DNA of 64,000 bases from TMP-86 sp039807285 (lineage in GTDB: Bacteria > Pseudomonadota > Gammaproteobacteria > Steroidobacterales > Steroidobacteraceae), in contig JBGAGK010000011.1 of NCBI GenBank assembly GCA_044226785.1, positions 74,266 through 138,265 of the forward strand, read 5' to 3'. Every line of letters begins with the position of its first letter. Within the stretch, counting starts at the first letter, position 1. This document shows, in pieces, positions 19,435-28,159 of this stretch. The position numbers and the translations under genes are program-made. The notes under the pieces are model-generated. The model was not told where the DNA came from. It saw only the letters and a list, made by a program, of their open reading frames with translations, and ran no database searches.

Positions 19435-20499
19435 ATGACCTTGAGACCCGAAACACCGCCGGCACGAGTCTGCCTGCTACGGCTGTCTGCCATCGGAGAT
19501 ACCTGCCACGCACTGTTCGTGCTGCGCGCCCTGCAGGCAGCGTGGCCAAAAACGGAATTTACCTGGATCATTGGCAAGCTCGAAGCCAGATTGATGGTGC
19601 CGCTGCTGCCCGAAGTGGAGTTTATCATCTTCGACAAGCGGGCAAGCTTCACCGAATGGCTCCGCGTCCGGACCTTGCTCGCGACCCGGCGGTTCGACCT
19701 GCTGCTGCACATGCAACTGGCGCTGCGGGCAAGCCTGCTGAGCACCCTCGTGCATGCCCCGGTCAGGCTTGGCTTCGACCGTGCGCGTGCGCGCGAACTG
19801 CAATGGCTGTTCTGCAACACGCACATTGCGCCAGGTTCACGGGAACATGTCCTCGATTCGCTGCTGGGTTTCGTGCGTGCCTGTGGTGTCGAACCGGGCA
19901 GGCCACAGGCGCGCCTGACGCTGCCTGCCGATGCGCTGGATTACGGCCTTGAGATCGCCCCCGATGATCGACCGACGCTGCTCATCAGTCCCTGCTCCAG
20001 CCGGCCCGTGCGCAACTGGCTCGCGGACCGGTATGCCGCGGTCGCCTCGCATGCCGTCCGGCGACACGGCATGCGGGTGGTGCTGGTGGGGGGACCGAGC
20101 CAGACCGAGCGGCTGATGGGTGAGGCCATCGCTTCAGGGACCGATGTGAGTCTGGTGAATCAGATCGGCCGGGACACGCTGCCCAGGCTCCTGGGGCTGA
20201 TCCAGCGCGCCACCGTATTGCTCACCCCCGATTCAGGTCCCGCACACATGGCAACACTGGTGGGTACGCCGGTCATCGGACTGTACGCGGCCACCAATCC
20301 GGCGCGCAGCGGTCCCTACGGGAGCCTGGAGCTGTGCGTGGATCGTTACGAAGCCGCTTGCCTGAAGCTGCGGGGCAAGCCTTCGACGGCGCTGCCCTGG
20401 ACCGAAAAGATCGAAGAACCCGGAGTCATGGACCTGATCGGGGTGCAGGCGGTGACCGAGCGGCTCGACGAGGTGATGCGACGTCGCGGCTTTGGCTAG
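19435..20499 (+). CDS. glycosyltransferase family 9 (LPS heptosyltransferase-like)
   Basis: A 354-residue GT9 enzyme. Family landmarks are RLSAIGDTCHALFVLRALQ at the N-terminus, LLISPCSSRPVRNW for the ADP-heptose-binding strand, and LLTPDSGPAHMATLVGTPVIGLYA near the C-terminus. Members add heptose units to the LPS inner core using ADP-heptose in the cytoplasm. The exact position (heptose I, II or a later residue) cannot be decided. It lies between kdkA and a DUF6165 gene, which supports an LPS role. The start is ATG 19435; the frame opens at 19390 inside kdkA. Confidence 0.88.
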   Translation: MTLRPETPPARVCLLRLSAIGDTCHALFVLRALQAAWPKTEFTWIIGKLEARLMVPLLPEVEFIIFDKRASFTEWLRVRTLLATRRFDLLLHMQLALRASLLSTLVHAPVRLGFDRARARELQWLFCNTHIAPGSREHVLDSLLGFVRACGVEPGRPQARLTLPADALDYGLEIAPDDRPTLLISPCSSRPVRNWLADRYAAVASHAVRRHGMRVVLVGGPSQTERLMGEAIASGTDVSLVNQIGRDTLPRLLGLIQRATVLLTPDSGPAHMATLVGTPVIGLYAATNPARSGPYGSLELCVDRYEAACLKLRGKPSTALPWTEKIEEPGVMDLIGVQAVTERLDEVMRRRGFG

Positions 20500-20511
20500 A
20501 ATGCCGGCACC

Positions 20512-20913
20512 ATGAGCGCAAACGACATCCTGGTGCCGGTGTCTCCCGGCGAACTGATGGACAAGATCACCATCCTGAGGATCAAGTCGGCTCGCATCCA
20601 GGACCCTTCCAAACTGGTCAATGTGCGCCGCGAGCTCGAAGCGCTGGAGGCCACCTGGCGCGCGCATCCTTTTTCCGGCCAGGACATCCATGCCGAGGAA
20701 CAGGCCCTGCAGCAGGTGAACGAAAGGCTCTGGGAAATCGAAGATGACATCCGCGACAAGGAACGGGCGCGGAGCTTCGATGCCGGATTCATCCGCCTGG
20801 CCCGCGCCGTCTATGTCGAGAACGATGAACGGGCAGCCATCAAGAAGCGCATCAACCTGAAGCTCGGCTCATCGCTGGTGGAGGAAAAATCCTACCGCGA
20901 TTACAAGGGCTGA
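20512..20913 (+). CDS. DUF6165 family protein
   Basis: A 133-residue, highly charged soluble protein matching the DUF6165 family in its start (ILVPVSPGELMDKITILRIKS), central helix (NVRRELEALEATW) and conserved tail (EEKSYRDY). Much of it should form a helical hairpin or coiled coil. Its function is unknown, but family members are often encoded beside sugar-transfer and LPS genes, as here, 12 bp after the GT9 gene and presumably in the same transcript. Confidence 0.85.
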   Translation: MSANDILVPVSPGELMDKITILRIKSARIQDPSKLVNVRRELEALEATWRAHPFSGQDIHAEEQALQQVNERLWEIEDDIRDKERARSFDAGFIRLARAVYVENDERAAIKKRINLKLGSSLVEEKSYRDYKG

Positions 20914-20975
20914 GGATCAGGCCACGAGCGGGCGCCGGAACCCGGTGCGGGGCTCGCCGCGACCCCCGTTCCACA

Positions 20976-21197
20976 CTATCGCTTGAGCGTGTACTCCGCC
21001 CCGCAATAGCCACACTTGGCCCAGCCTGTCTCCTCGATCGGCAGGTACACGCGCGGGTGGGAATTCCACAGGTACATGCCTGGCATCGGGCAACACAGCG
21101 GCAGATCGGCTTCGGTCACCTCATACTCATGTCTGGCATTGCCCTGGATGAGCCGGTGTTTCGTGTGGGTTGGGGACGGCTGGCTGGCGGCATTCAT
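20976..21197 (-). CDS. zinc-finger (zf-CHCC) domain protein
   Basis: A 73-residue protein with the zf-CHCC pattern known from the mitochondrial complex I subunit NDUFS6: CCPMP, then NSHPRVYLPI, then CGYCGAEY near the C-terminus. These Cys and His residues can hold one zinc ion. The bacterial version is a small stand-alone protein of unknown role. It is convergent with the DUF6165 gene and lies 18 bp downstream of glnE on the same strand. In many gammaproteobacteria it sits next to branched-chain aminotransferase or glnE genes. Confidence 0.88.
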   Translation of the reverse strand: MNAASQPSPTHTKHRLIQGNARHEYEVTEADLPLCCPMPGMYLWNSHPRVYLPIEETGWAKCGYCGAEYTLKR

Positions 21198-21215
21198 GAT
21201 CGTGTGCCCGCAACT

Positions 21216-24122
21216 TTATCGCATCCCGGTGCCGGCTGCACGCCCCGGGCCGAACACCGCGTCCCAGATCTGCCTGACCCGGGCCCGCGTGGATTCGTAC
21301 GGAGCTGCCTCCACCACCCGCTCGCCGCTGCTTTCCAGTGACAGCCGGTGCAGCACGCCGCGGAATTCGCGGTAAGTCTGCGCCAGCCAGTCCGCGACGG
21401 GCGCCTCGAGAAGGCCCGTGGACACCAGCGCCTCGAGCTGACGGATGTTGTCCGGCCAGGCCAGGAGCTGCGGATGTTCATGCGCATGGGCCAGCACCCA
21501 GTACTGCACCAGGAACTCGATGTCGCCGATGCCACCCGCATCCTGCTTGATATCGAACTGTCCGTCCTTGGCCTCCGACAGCTCTGCGCGCATGCGCGCG
21601 CGCATTTTCTCAACTTCCATGCGCAGATTGTCCCGGCGCACTGCATGCGCCAGTACACGGCGCCGCACCGCCTCGAATTCGGCGCACAACGCCGCATCAC
21701 CGGCCACCGCACGTGCCCGCAGGAGCGCCTGATGCTCCCAGGTCCACGCCTCTTCGCGCTGATAGCGTTCGAAGGCCTCGATGCCGGTCATCAGGAAGCC
21801 GCCCTTGCCGTTGGGCCTCAGGCGCATGTCCACCTCGTACAGACGACCCGCTCCCGAATGCATGGTCAGCAGATGCACGATGCGCTGGCCCAGGCGCAGG
21901 AAAAACACGCCGTTGTCCACCGGCCGCTTTCCGGTGGTCTGCTGCAACTCGCCGGTGGAATCGTGCAGGAACACCAGATCCAGATCCGAGCCATATCCCA
22001 GCTCGAGTCCACCCAGCTTTCCGTATCCCGCCACCGCGATGCGAACCGTACGCGGCGGAGCACCCGGCGAATCCCTGCACTGCGGCACGCCATGCGTGGC
22101 AGTGATCTGTGCCCAGGCCAGATCCATGCAGCATTGCAGGATCAGCTCGGCGATATCGGTCAGCCGGTCGCTGACTTTCATCAGCGGCAGGCGGCCCGTG
22201 AGATCGGCCAGCGCCACGGCAAAGGTGGCTGCCTTCTGGAATTCCCGCAACGCCTCGACCTGCCGTTCGGGATCATCCGCCGCTACCCGGCCCATGCGGG
22301 CCGCCAGCTCGGCCGCAAACCCCGCGCGCGAAGGCAGCTCATGGAACAGCCGGGCATCGATCAGCTCATCGAGCAGCAGCGGAAATTCGGCAATCTGCCG
22401 CGACAGGAAGCTGCTGATCTGGCACACCTGAATCAGGCGTTCGAAGGCCGCAGGCTGTTCCACCAGCAAGGCAAGATAGGAGGATCGGGAACCGATGGCC
22501 TCCAGCACGCGCAGCACCCGCGTGAGAATCATCGCGGGCCCGTTGCTGCGCGCGGATTGTTCAATCAACCGTGCCAGGAGCTGACGCACCCGTCGCCGCC
22601 CGCTCTCATCCAGCCGCCGCCACGCACCACCCTGGTGGTAGTCGACCAGAGATCCAGCCACTTCCGCGGCCGCCTGCGAATCGAACCCGCGAGCCACGAG
22701 CTCCTGCGTGATCACACCCGCGTCGCCGCCCAGCCAGGCCATGCTGCCGGCAGGCTGGGACCGCTCCTGCCGGGCAGGGCCCAGCACCAGTGCCGCGAAC
22801 TGCCCGGCAACGATGCTGCGTGCGTCCGCAATCGACTGTGCCGCGGGCGGCCAGCTGTCGTGGCCAAGCGCAACTGCCAGTCGCAGGCGGTCCAGATCAT
22901 CCACCGGCAGGCTGTGGCACTGCTGGTCCCGGATCATCTGCAAGGTGTTCTCGGCCTTGCGCAGCAGAAGATAACTGCGGGTCAGCGCCTCGACCGCCGC
23001 TTCGCCCAGGAACCGCTCCCCGGAGAGCAGGGGCAGCACGTCCAGGATGCCGGCATTCTGCAGACGCGGATCGGTGCCACCTCGCACCAGCTGGAAGGAC
23101 TGCGCGATGAATTCGATTTCGCGGATGCCGCCGTCGCCGAGCTTGAGGTGATCGACCCGGTCGCGGCGTACGACTTCGCGCGCGATGAGCGACTTCATCT
23201 CGCGCAGCGACTCGAACACACCGAAGTCCAGGTACCGGCGGTACACGAAGGGGCGCACGTAGTCGCGAAAGGTTCCGGCATAGCCTTCCGCGCCGACGAT
23301 GGGCCTGGCCTTGATCCAGGCATAGCGCTCCCAGTCGCGACCGTGCTGCTGCAGGTAATCCTCCAGCGCGTCGGTGCTGATCGCCAGAGGACCGCTCTGT
23401 CCGAAAGGACGCAGACGCATGTCCACCCGGCATACGAAACCATCCTCGGTCACTGCATCGAGCAGGCGGATCAGCAGGTTCCCCACCCGCTTGAAGTACT
23501 CGGCATTGTCGAGCACCCGCGGCCCGCTGCTCTCCCCGCTTTCCGAATACAGGAAGATGAGGTCTACATCGGATGAGAAATTGAGTTCGCGACCCCCGAG
23601 TTTGCCCATGCCAAGGACGATCAGTTCCGCCGGGCTGCCTGAAGGCGTCCGGGCCTGCCCGAAGATGGGCTCGAGCAACCGGATGGCCGTGCCGGATGCG
23701 GCTCGAATCACCTGATCTGCCAGGCCCGAAAGGGCGCGCAGGGTCTGCTCGACCGTGGCCTCACCATTGAGATCGCGCCACAGGAGACGCACCATCTCGC
23801 GCCGCCGCCATTGCCGGAGCTGTGTCATGGCCTGCGCTTCGTCCGATTGCGGATCGATGTGCAGCGGCTCCGATGCCTCGCCAGCGCCTTCGTGCAGCAG
23901 TTTCAGCAACAGTCCGGTGTCGCGCAGCAGTGCCAGCGCCGAAAATTCGCTCAGCGCCACGCACCGGCTCAGACTCCGCCATCGGGCCAGCTCTATGCCG
24001 CGGCAGGCTTGCGCGAGTTCAGACACTTCGAGCACCCGCTCCCACCAGCGGGAGACGGCCGGGCGGAGCGGTGGCGGAAGATGCGCCAGATTGAAACCGG
24101 CGGAAGATGTGCTCATGCCCAT
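21216..24122 (-). CDS. glnE: bifunctional glutamine synthetase adenylyltransferase/adenylyl-removing enzyme
   Basis: Controls nitrogen assimilation by adding AMP to, or phosphorolytically removing it from, glutamine synthetase. The 968-residue protein has both nucleotidyltransferase domains: the N-terminal removase site GMGKLGGRELNFSSDVDLIF and the C-terminal transferase site GYGKLGGLELGYGSDLDLVF. Regulatory helical segments lie between and after them. Length matches the family (about 946-980). Either MGM (24122) or the inner ATG at 24116 could be the start. The long open frames on the opposite strand are codon-bias shadows. Confidence 0.97.
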   Translation of the reverse strand: MGMSTSSAGFNLAHLPPPLRPAVSRWWERVLEVSELAQACRGIELARWRSLSRCVALSEFSALALLRDTGLLLKLLHEGAGEASEPLHIDPQSDEAQAMTQLRQWRRREMVRLLWRDLNGEATVEQTLRALSGLADQVIRAASGTAIRLLEPIFGQARTPSGSPAELIVLGMGKLGGRELNFSSDVDLIFLYSESGESSGPRVLDNAEYFKRVGNLLIRLLDAVTEDGFVCRVDMRLRPFGQSGPLAISTDALEDYLQQHGRDWERYAWIKARPIVGAEGYAGTFRDYVRPFVYRRYLDFGVFESLREMKSLIAREVVRRDRVDHLKLGDGGIREIEFIAQSFQLVRGGTDPRLQNAGILDVLPLLSGERFLGEAAVEALTRSYLLLRKAENTLQMIRDQQCHSLPVDDLDRLRLAVALGHDSWPPAAQSIADARSIVAGQFAALVLGPARQERSQPAGSMAWLGGDAGVITQELVARGFDSQAAAEVAGSLVDYHQGGAWRRLDESGRRRVRQLLARLIEQSARSNGPAMILTRVLRVLEAIGSRSSYLALLVEQPAAFERLIQVCQISSFLSRQIAEFPLLLDELIDARLFHELPSRAGFAAELAARMGRVAADDPERQVEALREFQKAATFAVALADLTGRLPLMKVSDRLTDIAELILQCCMDLAWAQITATHGVPQCRDSPGAPPRTVRIAVAGYGKLGGLELGYGSDLDLVFLHDSTGELQQTTGKRPVDNGVFFLRLGQRIVHLLTMHSGAGRLYEVDMRLRPNGKGGFLMTGIEAFERYQREEAWTWEHQALLRARAVAGDAALCAEFEAVRRRVLAHAVRRDNLRMEVEKMRARMRAELSEAKDGQFDIKQDAGGIGDIEFLVQYWVLAHAHEHPQLLAWPDNIRQLEALVSTGLLEAPVADWLAQTYREFRGVLHRLSLESSGERVVEAAPYESTRARVRQIWDAVFGPGRAAGTGMR

Positions 24123-24151
24123 CCGTATATCAGAAGCCGCAAGTCTGGACC

Positions 24152-24616
24152 CTACAGCGTCTTTTCCATGAACAGGCTCAAGGGATCCGGCCGGTATCGG
24201 CCGAAGGGGCCGCGCTCACGGTAACCCAGGCGACGATACAGGCCAATGGCCTCGGGCTGGCTGATGCCGGTCTCCAGGCGTGCAAGCCTGATTTGCCGGT
24301 CGCGCAGCTCATCCTCCAGCACCTGCATGATGGTCTTGGAAATTCCCTTGCCGCGATGCTCCGTCTGGACGAACACCCGCTTGATCTCCCCGTACGAGCC
24401 GTCATCGTCCATGAACTTCACTGCACCACAGCCCACGAGCTGCGCATCGCACCACGCACCGAGCATCAAGGCCTTCGGTCCCAGCAGCGTGCCGATGTCT
24501 TCCAGATGATTGCTTTCGGCCGGGTACAGACCGCCCAGGTATTCGTCGGTCAATCGCACCAGTCGGGCAAGTTCCGCGGACCGGGTTTCAATCCGGCGGA
24601 TACTGGCCACACTCAC
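24152..24616 (-). CDS. GNAT family N-acetyltransferase
   Basis: A 154-residue GNAT enzyme. The acetyl-CoA loop is VQTEHRGKGISKTIM and the C-terminal part LETGISQPEAIGLYRRLGYRERGPFG matches the small-molecule or protein acetyltransferase subgroup. The substrate is unknown. The frame is open to 25129, but homology begins after VSVASIRRIE. GTG at 24614-24616 overlaps the TGA of the upstream amidotransferase as GTGA, which indicates translational coupling and sets the start. The strict coupling suggests the two act in one pathway. Confidence 0.82.
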   Translation of the reverse strand: MSVASIRRIETRSAELARLVRLTDEYLGGLYPAESNHLEDIGTLLGPKALMLGAWCDAQLVGCGAVKFMDDDGSYGEIKRVFVQTEHRGKGISKTIMQVLEDELRDRQIRLARLETGISQPEAIGLYRRLGYRERGPFGRYRPDPLSLFMEKTL

Positions 24617-25329
24617 GCTGCACAGGCCTGCACGAACGCAAGGACCAGCGGCGGGCAGCGTCCGTCGAGCGCGGCGCGCTCCGGCTGGAACAGCGTGGCG
24701 ATGAAAAACGGATGTGTCTGGAGTTCCACTGCGCGTACCTCGCCATGCGGATCGAGACCGGTGGCGTGCAGGGATCCCCAGGTGATCTGGTCCTGGAGAC
24801 GGGGATTCATGCCGTAACGGCAATGATAGGTCTCCGTGACGACAGGCTGGCCGTAGGCCTGTGCCAGGAGCGAGCCCGGTTCGCATCTGACCTCCGCCTG
24901 CTGATCGATCAGAGCACATTGCAGTGGAGCGATGACCGGCAAAACCGTCCGCGGAGCATATTCGGCATGATTCGCCGCGCGCCAGCCACGGACATTGCGC
25001 ACATGCTCGAGGATCACATGCTGGAAGCCGCCGCAGGTGCCGAGAAACGGGACCTGATGCTCGCGCGCATGGCGGATCGCAGCGAGCGCGCCCTGCGGGT
25101 TGTGATAAGGACTGCCCGGCACACACCACAAGCCATCGTAAACCTCGATCTGGCGAGCCGAGAGGATGTCTTCTGTGCCGATCCAGTCCGGAACGACCTC
25201 GATACCCGTGAGTTCACCGGCCAGGCGCAAGGCTTCGGGAATGGCGCGGTGAGCGGCAATCGACGGGTCGAAATCCCCGACGAGCCCCACGCTGACGACG
25301 GGCCGAAGGGCGGGAGAAATTTCTGACAT
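24613..25329 (-). CDS. CTP-synthase C-terminal-like glutamine amidotransferase homologue
   Basis: A 238-residue class I amidotransferase domain related to the C-terminal half of CTP synthase, without the synthase half. The nucleophile elbow is FLGTCGGFQH with Cys99, aligned with the GIC-G-Q of CTP synthase. At the position of the catalytic His (QFHPE in CTP synthase) it reads LFQPE, with Gln215, so ordinary glutaminase chemistry is doubtful. The start is the ATG at 25327-25329 with an AAGGA ribosome site 10 nt upstream; an upstream TTG at 25359 is less likely. It overlaps the downstream GNAT gene by 4 bp. Function unknown. Confidence 0.8.
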   Translation of the reverse strand: MSEISPALRPVVSVGLVGDFDPSIAAHRAIPEALRLAGELTGIEVVPDWIGTEDILSARQIEVYDGLWCVPGSPYHNPQGALAAIRHAREHQVPFLGTCGGFQHVILEHVRNVRGWRAANHAEYAPRTVLPVIAPLQCALIDQQAEVRCEPGSLLAQAYGQPVVTETYHCRYGMNPRLQDQITWGSLHATGLDPHGEVRAVELQTHPFFIATLFQPERAALDGRCPPLVLAFVQACAA

Positions 25330-25425
25330 GCCGTGGTGGTCCTTCTTTGAAGGGAGCAATCATGGCATACCGGAGCCCGGAACGGTGGTGTCAGTACCGG
25401 ACCGTCACAATGTCGAGTGCCGCCC

Positions 25426-25926
25426 TCAGTAACTGACCGAAACCGTGATCGTGTCGGTGTAGCTCCCCGGCACTGCAAGCCGGTTGGCGGCACTGTCAGG
25501 CAGCCGGCCATAGACCGTCACGGTCCTTGCGGTGGCAAGGCCGGCGCCGGTGCCACCGCGAGTGAAAGTCGAAGCCGTCCCGTCACCGAAGATCCGGCTT
25601 CGCGCCGAATTGGTGTACAGGTTGTACTGGAGCAAGCCCGCCGCAGACCCCATCAGCCGCTGCGCATATGTCCCGCCCCCGGTACTGCCGGCATCGAGGG
25701 ATACGGTGAACGAAGTACCCCGGGTGCATCGCACCCGGATCGCCGTGTTGGCGTTCCTCGCCCCGCCACCGGGTGTGTAAGGGGGAAAAGCCAGTGCCGT
25801 CACTGACGCACGACAGCTCGACTGGAGGCGGGTGGTCACGGCCATGGTCGAGTTGGCGGTGGCTGCCGGCACCGGACTGCCGGCCAGCGCAAGCAGAAAC
25901 AGGGCAGCCAGAAGCCTCCACATCAT
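25426..25926 (-). CDS. secreted SCPU (spore coat U) domain protein
   Basis: A 166-residue exported protein with a signal peptide (MMWRLLAALFLLALAGSPVPA, cleavage near residue 22). The mature part follows the spore-coat-U/Csu-pilin plan: an early CRAS cysteine, IRVRCTRGTSFTVSLDAG, the AGLLQYNLYT strand and a terminal beta-strand SYTDTITVSVSY. In Csu chaperone-usher pili such proteins are subunits, but no chaperone or usher gene is near. A GAGG ribosome site lies 7 nt before the first ATG. No recognisable partner; surface or pilin role inferred only from the family. Confidence 0.85.
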   Translation of the reverse strand: MMWRLLAALFLLALAGSPVPAATANSTMAVTTRLQSSCRASVTALAFPPYTPGGGARNANTAIRVRCTRGTSFTVSLDAGSTGGGTYAQRLMGSAAGLLQYNLYTNSARSRIFGDGTASTFTRGGTGAGLATARTVTVYGRLPDSAANRLAVPGSYTDTITVSVSY

Positions 25927-26164
25927 GATAGAACCTCAAACCCGCGGTCAGCCTGAACGGCCAGGCGCCCATTGTCGCGACATATGACCCCCACACCGGG
26001 AGCTGCGTCGCATTCCAGGCAATTGCGGCTCAAGTATCACCGGAATCTGCCGGTGTCCTCACAAATCCGCCCTGCCGGCACACCAGCGATCGTGCAGGTT
26101 GCCGCCCTTCAGCCCTGCGCACCTGGCGATGGCATCGTTCGCATCCCGATGCTATCTTTTTTCA

Positions 26165-26650
26165 ATGATGAACGACCCGATTCCCGAGTCGGCACGCGCG
26201 ATGATCGGCAAGAAGAAGACGCGCCATTGTGAGGTCACACGCCGGGACATCCGGCGCTTTGCCCAGGCCATTGGCGCCATGGATCGTGTGCATTACGACG
26301 AGCAATACGCCCGCACCACCCGCCATGGCTGCATCGTCGCGCCCCCGTTGTTCTGCCAGTCGCTGACCTACGAAGACGTGCCGCCGTCGCAGCTTCCGGC
26401 CGATGGTTCACCCCTGGAGCTGTTCGTGCCGATTCCTGCCCAGCGTGCCGTGGGTGGCAGCAGCGAATACACCATCCATCGCCTGGTCCGCGCCGGCGAT
26501 GTCATCACTGTGACCTCCCAGCTGAAGGACCTGTATACCCGGCAGGGCAAGACGGGCCTGCTGTACATGGTGGTAGTCGAGACGGTGTTCGAAGACGCGG
26601 ATGGCGCACCTGTGGCGGCCGAAACCGCCACGTACATCAAGCGCGTCTGA
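26165..26650 (+). CDS. MaoC/FAS1-type dehydratase N-terminal-domain protein
   Basis: A 161-residue hot-dog-fold protein resembling the N-terminal (FAS1-like) half of MaoC-type enoyl-CoA hydratases. Typical elements are VTRRDIRRFAQAIGAMDRVHYDE, the APPLF segment and HRLVRAGDVITVTSQL. This half supports the fold but lacks the usual catalytic Asp/His pair. The next gene, 7 bp away, supplies the complementary MaoC unit, so the two probably form a heteromeric hydratase like the HadA/HadB or mesaconyl-CoA hydratase pairs. The start is ATG 26165 or the following ATG at 26168. Substrate unknown. Confidence 0.82.
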   Translation: MMNDPIPESARAMIGKKKTRHCEVTRRDIRRFAQAIGAMDRVHYDEQYARTTRHGCIVAPPLFCQSLTYEDVPPSQLPADGSPLELFVPIPAQRAVGGSSEYTIHRLVRAGDVITVTSQLKDLYTRQGKTGLLYMVVVETVFEDADGAPVAAETATYIKRV

Positions 26651-26657
26651 GCCGATC

Positions 26658-27089
26658 ATGAGCACTTCACTGGGCAAGCTGCAGACCCCCGTTCCCATTC
26701 CCGAGCTGAAGGTCACGCCGGACCACACGCAGATCTTCATGTTCAGCGCCGCGACCTGGAACCGCCATCACATCCACTACAGCAAGGATGCGGCGATGGC
26801 GGAGGGCCTGCCCGATGTCGTCGTGCAGCGCGCATTTATCGGCAACCTGTTCGCACGACAACTCAGCGAATGGATGGGTGATGCCGGCGAGATCCGTGAG
26901 CTGGGCTGGAAAGTCACGCAAAGCGCCGTGCCGGGTTGTGAACTCACCATCAGGGGCACCGCGGTCGCAGATGAGATACGGCCAGCGGGCCGCGAGATCG
27001 ATTGTGAACTTTCGATGGTCGATGCGCAGGGGCGCACCATCGCCACAGGTCACGCCCGCTTGGGTGTTGCAGCAGGCAGATCCACATGA
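26658..27089 (+). CDS. MaoC-family acyl-CoA hydratase subunit
   Basis: A 143-residue hot-dog protein with the MaoC hydratase signature FSAATWNRHHIHYSKDAAMAEG, whose conserved Asn-x-x-His arrangement forms the catalytic site, and the PDVVVQRAFIGN segment. It pairs with the preceding gene. The start codon is ATG 26658 and its stop overlaps the start of the glycosyltransferase gene (ATGA), so the three genes form one tight operon. The reaction is probably hydration/dehydration of a 3-hydroxyacyl thioester; the acyl substrate is unknown. Confidence 0.84.
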   Translation: MSTSLGKLQTPVPIPELKVTPDHTQIFMFSAATWNRHHIHYSKDAAMAEGLPDVVVQRAFIGNLFARQLSEWMGDAGEIRELGWKVTQSAVPGCELTIRGTAVADEIRPAGREIDCELSMVDAQGRTIATGHARLGVAAGRST

Positions 27090-28102
27090 CATCCCTTGCC
27101 GTCAGCGTCATCGTACCCACCTACAACCGGGCCAAACTCCTGCCGAATGCGCTGGATTCCATCCTCAACCAGCTGCAGCCTGGCGATGAAATCCTGGTGG
27201 CCGATGACGCCTCGACCGACGATACCGCCCAGGTCATGAAACGTTACGGCCCTCCGGTTCACTTCCATGCGTTCGAACATGGGGGTGCGGGTGTCACGCG
27301 CAATCGGGCTATCGCATTGGCAAAAAATCCGCTGGTGGCGTTCCTGGATTCGGACGACCAATGGCTGCCCGGCAAGATTCAGCTGCAACGGCAACTCATG
27401 GAGCAGCGGCCTGACGTGCTGTTCTGCTTCAGCAATTTCGCGGTCCGCAGGACCGACGGCTCGGTGAAGCACCAGCAACTGAACGAGTGGAACAACGACA
27501 AGCGAGGCTGGAACCATATCCTGGGGCCGGGCCAGCCGTACTCACGCATCGCCCCGTTGCCTCCGGACATCGTGGATTTTCAGGTGCACACGGGTGACCT
27601 GTATCTGGCCGAGCTCAACGGTGATCACATTCTGACCTCCACGCTGATGGTGCGGCGCGAAGCTGCGGGAGATGCGCTGCGGTTTTCGGAGGATCTGCCT
27701 GTCCTCGAGAACAAGGAGTGCTTCGCAAGGCTTTCTGGAACGGGGCCGGCTGCCTATCTGGACACGGAAACCACGATGCAGGTCCGCCATGCCGGTCCGA
27801 GGCTCTCCGCCGCCCACAAGCTTGGCTGGTCCTCGGCACGCCTCACCGTCATGGAGCGGGTGTGGATGAAGGACGAGGCATTCGTGGCAAAACACGGGGC
27901 TCATCTTCAGAAGCTGGTGCAGGCCGAACACCTGAACCGCGCACACCTGCACTTGGGACTTGGCATGTCGAAGGAAGCACGCGCGGATCTTCGCCACGTG
28001 CCCGGAAGTCCGCGGAGCTACCGCCTGCTGGCGATGTTGCCCGCGCCGCTGCTCAAGGGGACAGTTATCCTGCGACGAATCCTGCTCCGCAAGAGCGCTT
28101 AG
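27086..28102 (+). CDS. glycosyltransferase family 2
   Basis: A 338-residue cytoplasmic or membrane-associated transferase with a GT-A fold. It shows VSVIVPTYNRAKLLPNALDSI, the nucleotide-sugar region EILVADDASTDDT, GGAGVTRNRAI, and the DxD-like metal site FLDSDDQW. No strong membrane helix is evident; the C-terminal stretch LLAMLPAPLLKGTVILRRILL may associate with the membrane. It overlaps the hydratase gene by 4 bp, an unexpected mix of acyl hydratase and sugar transfer. Acceptor and donor unknown. Confidence 0.87.
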   Translation: MTSLAVSVIVPTYNRAKLLPNALDSILNQLQPGDEILVADDASTDDTAQVMKRYGPPVHFHAFEHGGAGVTRNRAIALAKNPLVAFLDSDDQWLPGKIQLQRQLMEQRPDVLFCFSNFAVRRTDGSVKHQQLNEWNNDKRGWNHILGPGQPYSRIAPLPPDIVDFQVHTGDLYLAELNGDHILTSTLMVRREAAGDALRFSEDLPVLENKECFARLSGTGPAAYLDTETTMQVRHAGPRLSAAHKLGWSSARLTVMERVWMKDEAFVAKHGAHLQKLVQAEHLNRAHLHLGLGMSKEARADLRHVPGSPRSYRLLAMLPAPLLKGTVILRRILLRKSA

Positions 28103-28159
28103 AAGCGAGCAGGTTCTGGCAGGCTCCCAGACTCTTCAGGGTCGGGCACGAGTCATGGA

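Noticed and set aside
21348..23576. 742-codon open frame opposite glnE
   Set aside because: Antisense to conserved glnE motifs, with shadow-type composition.
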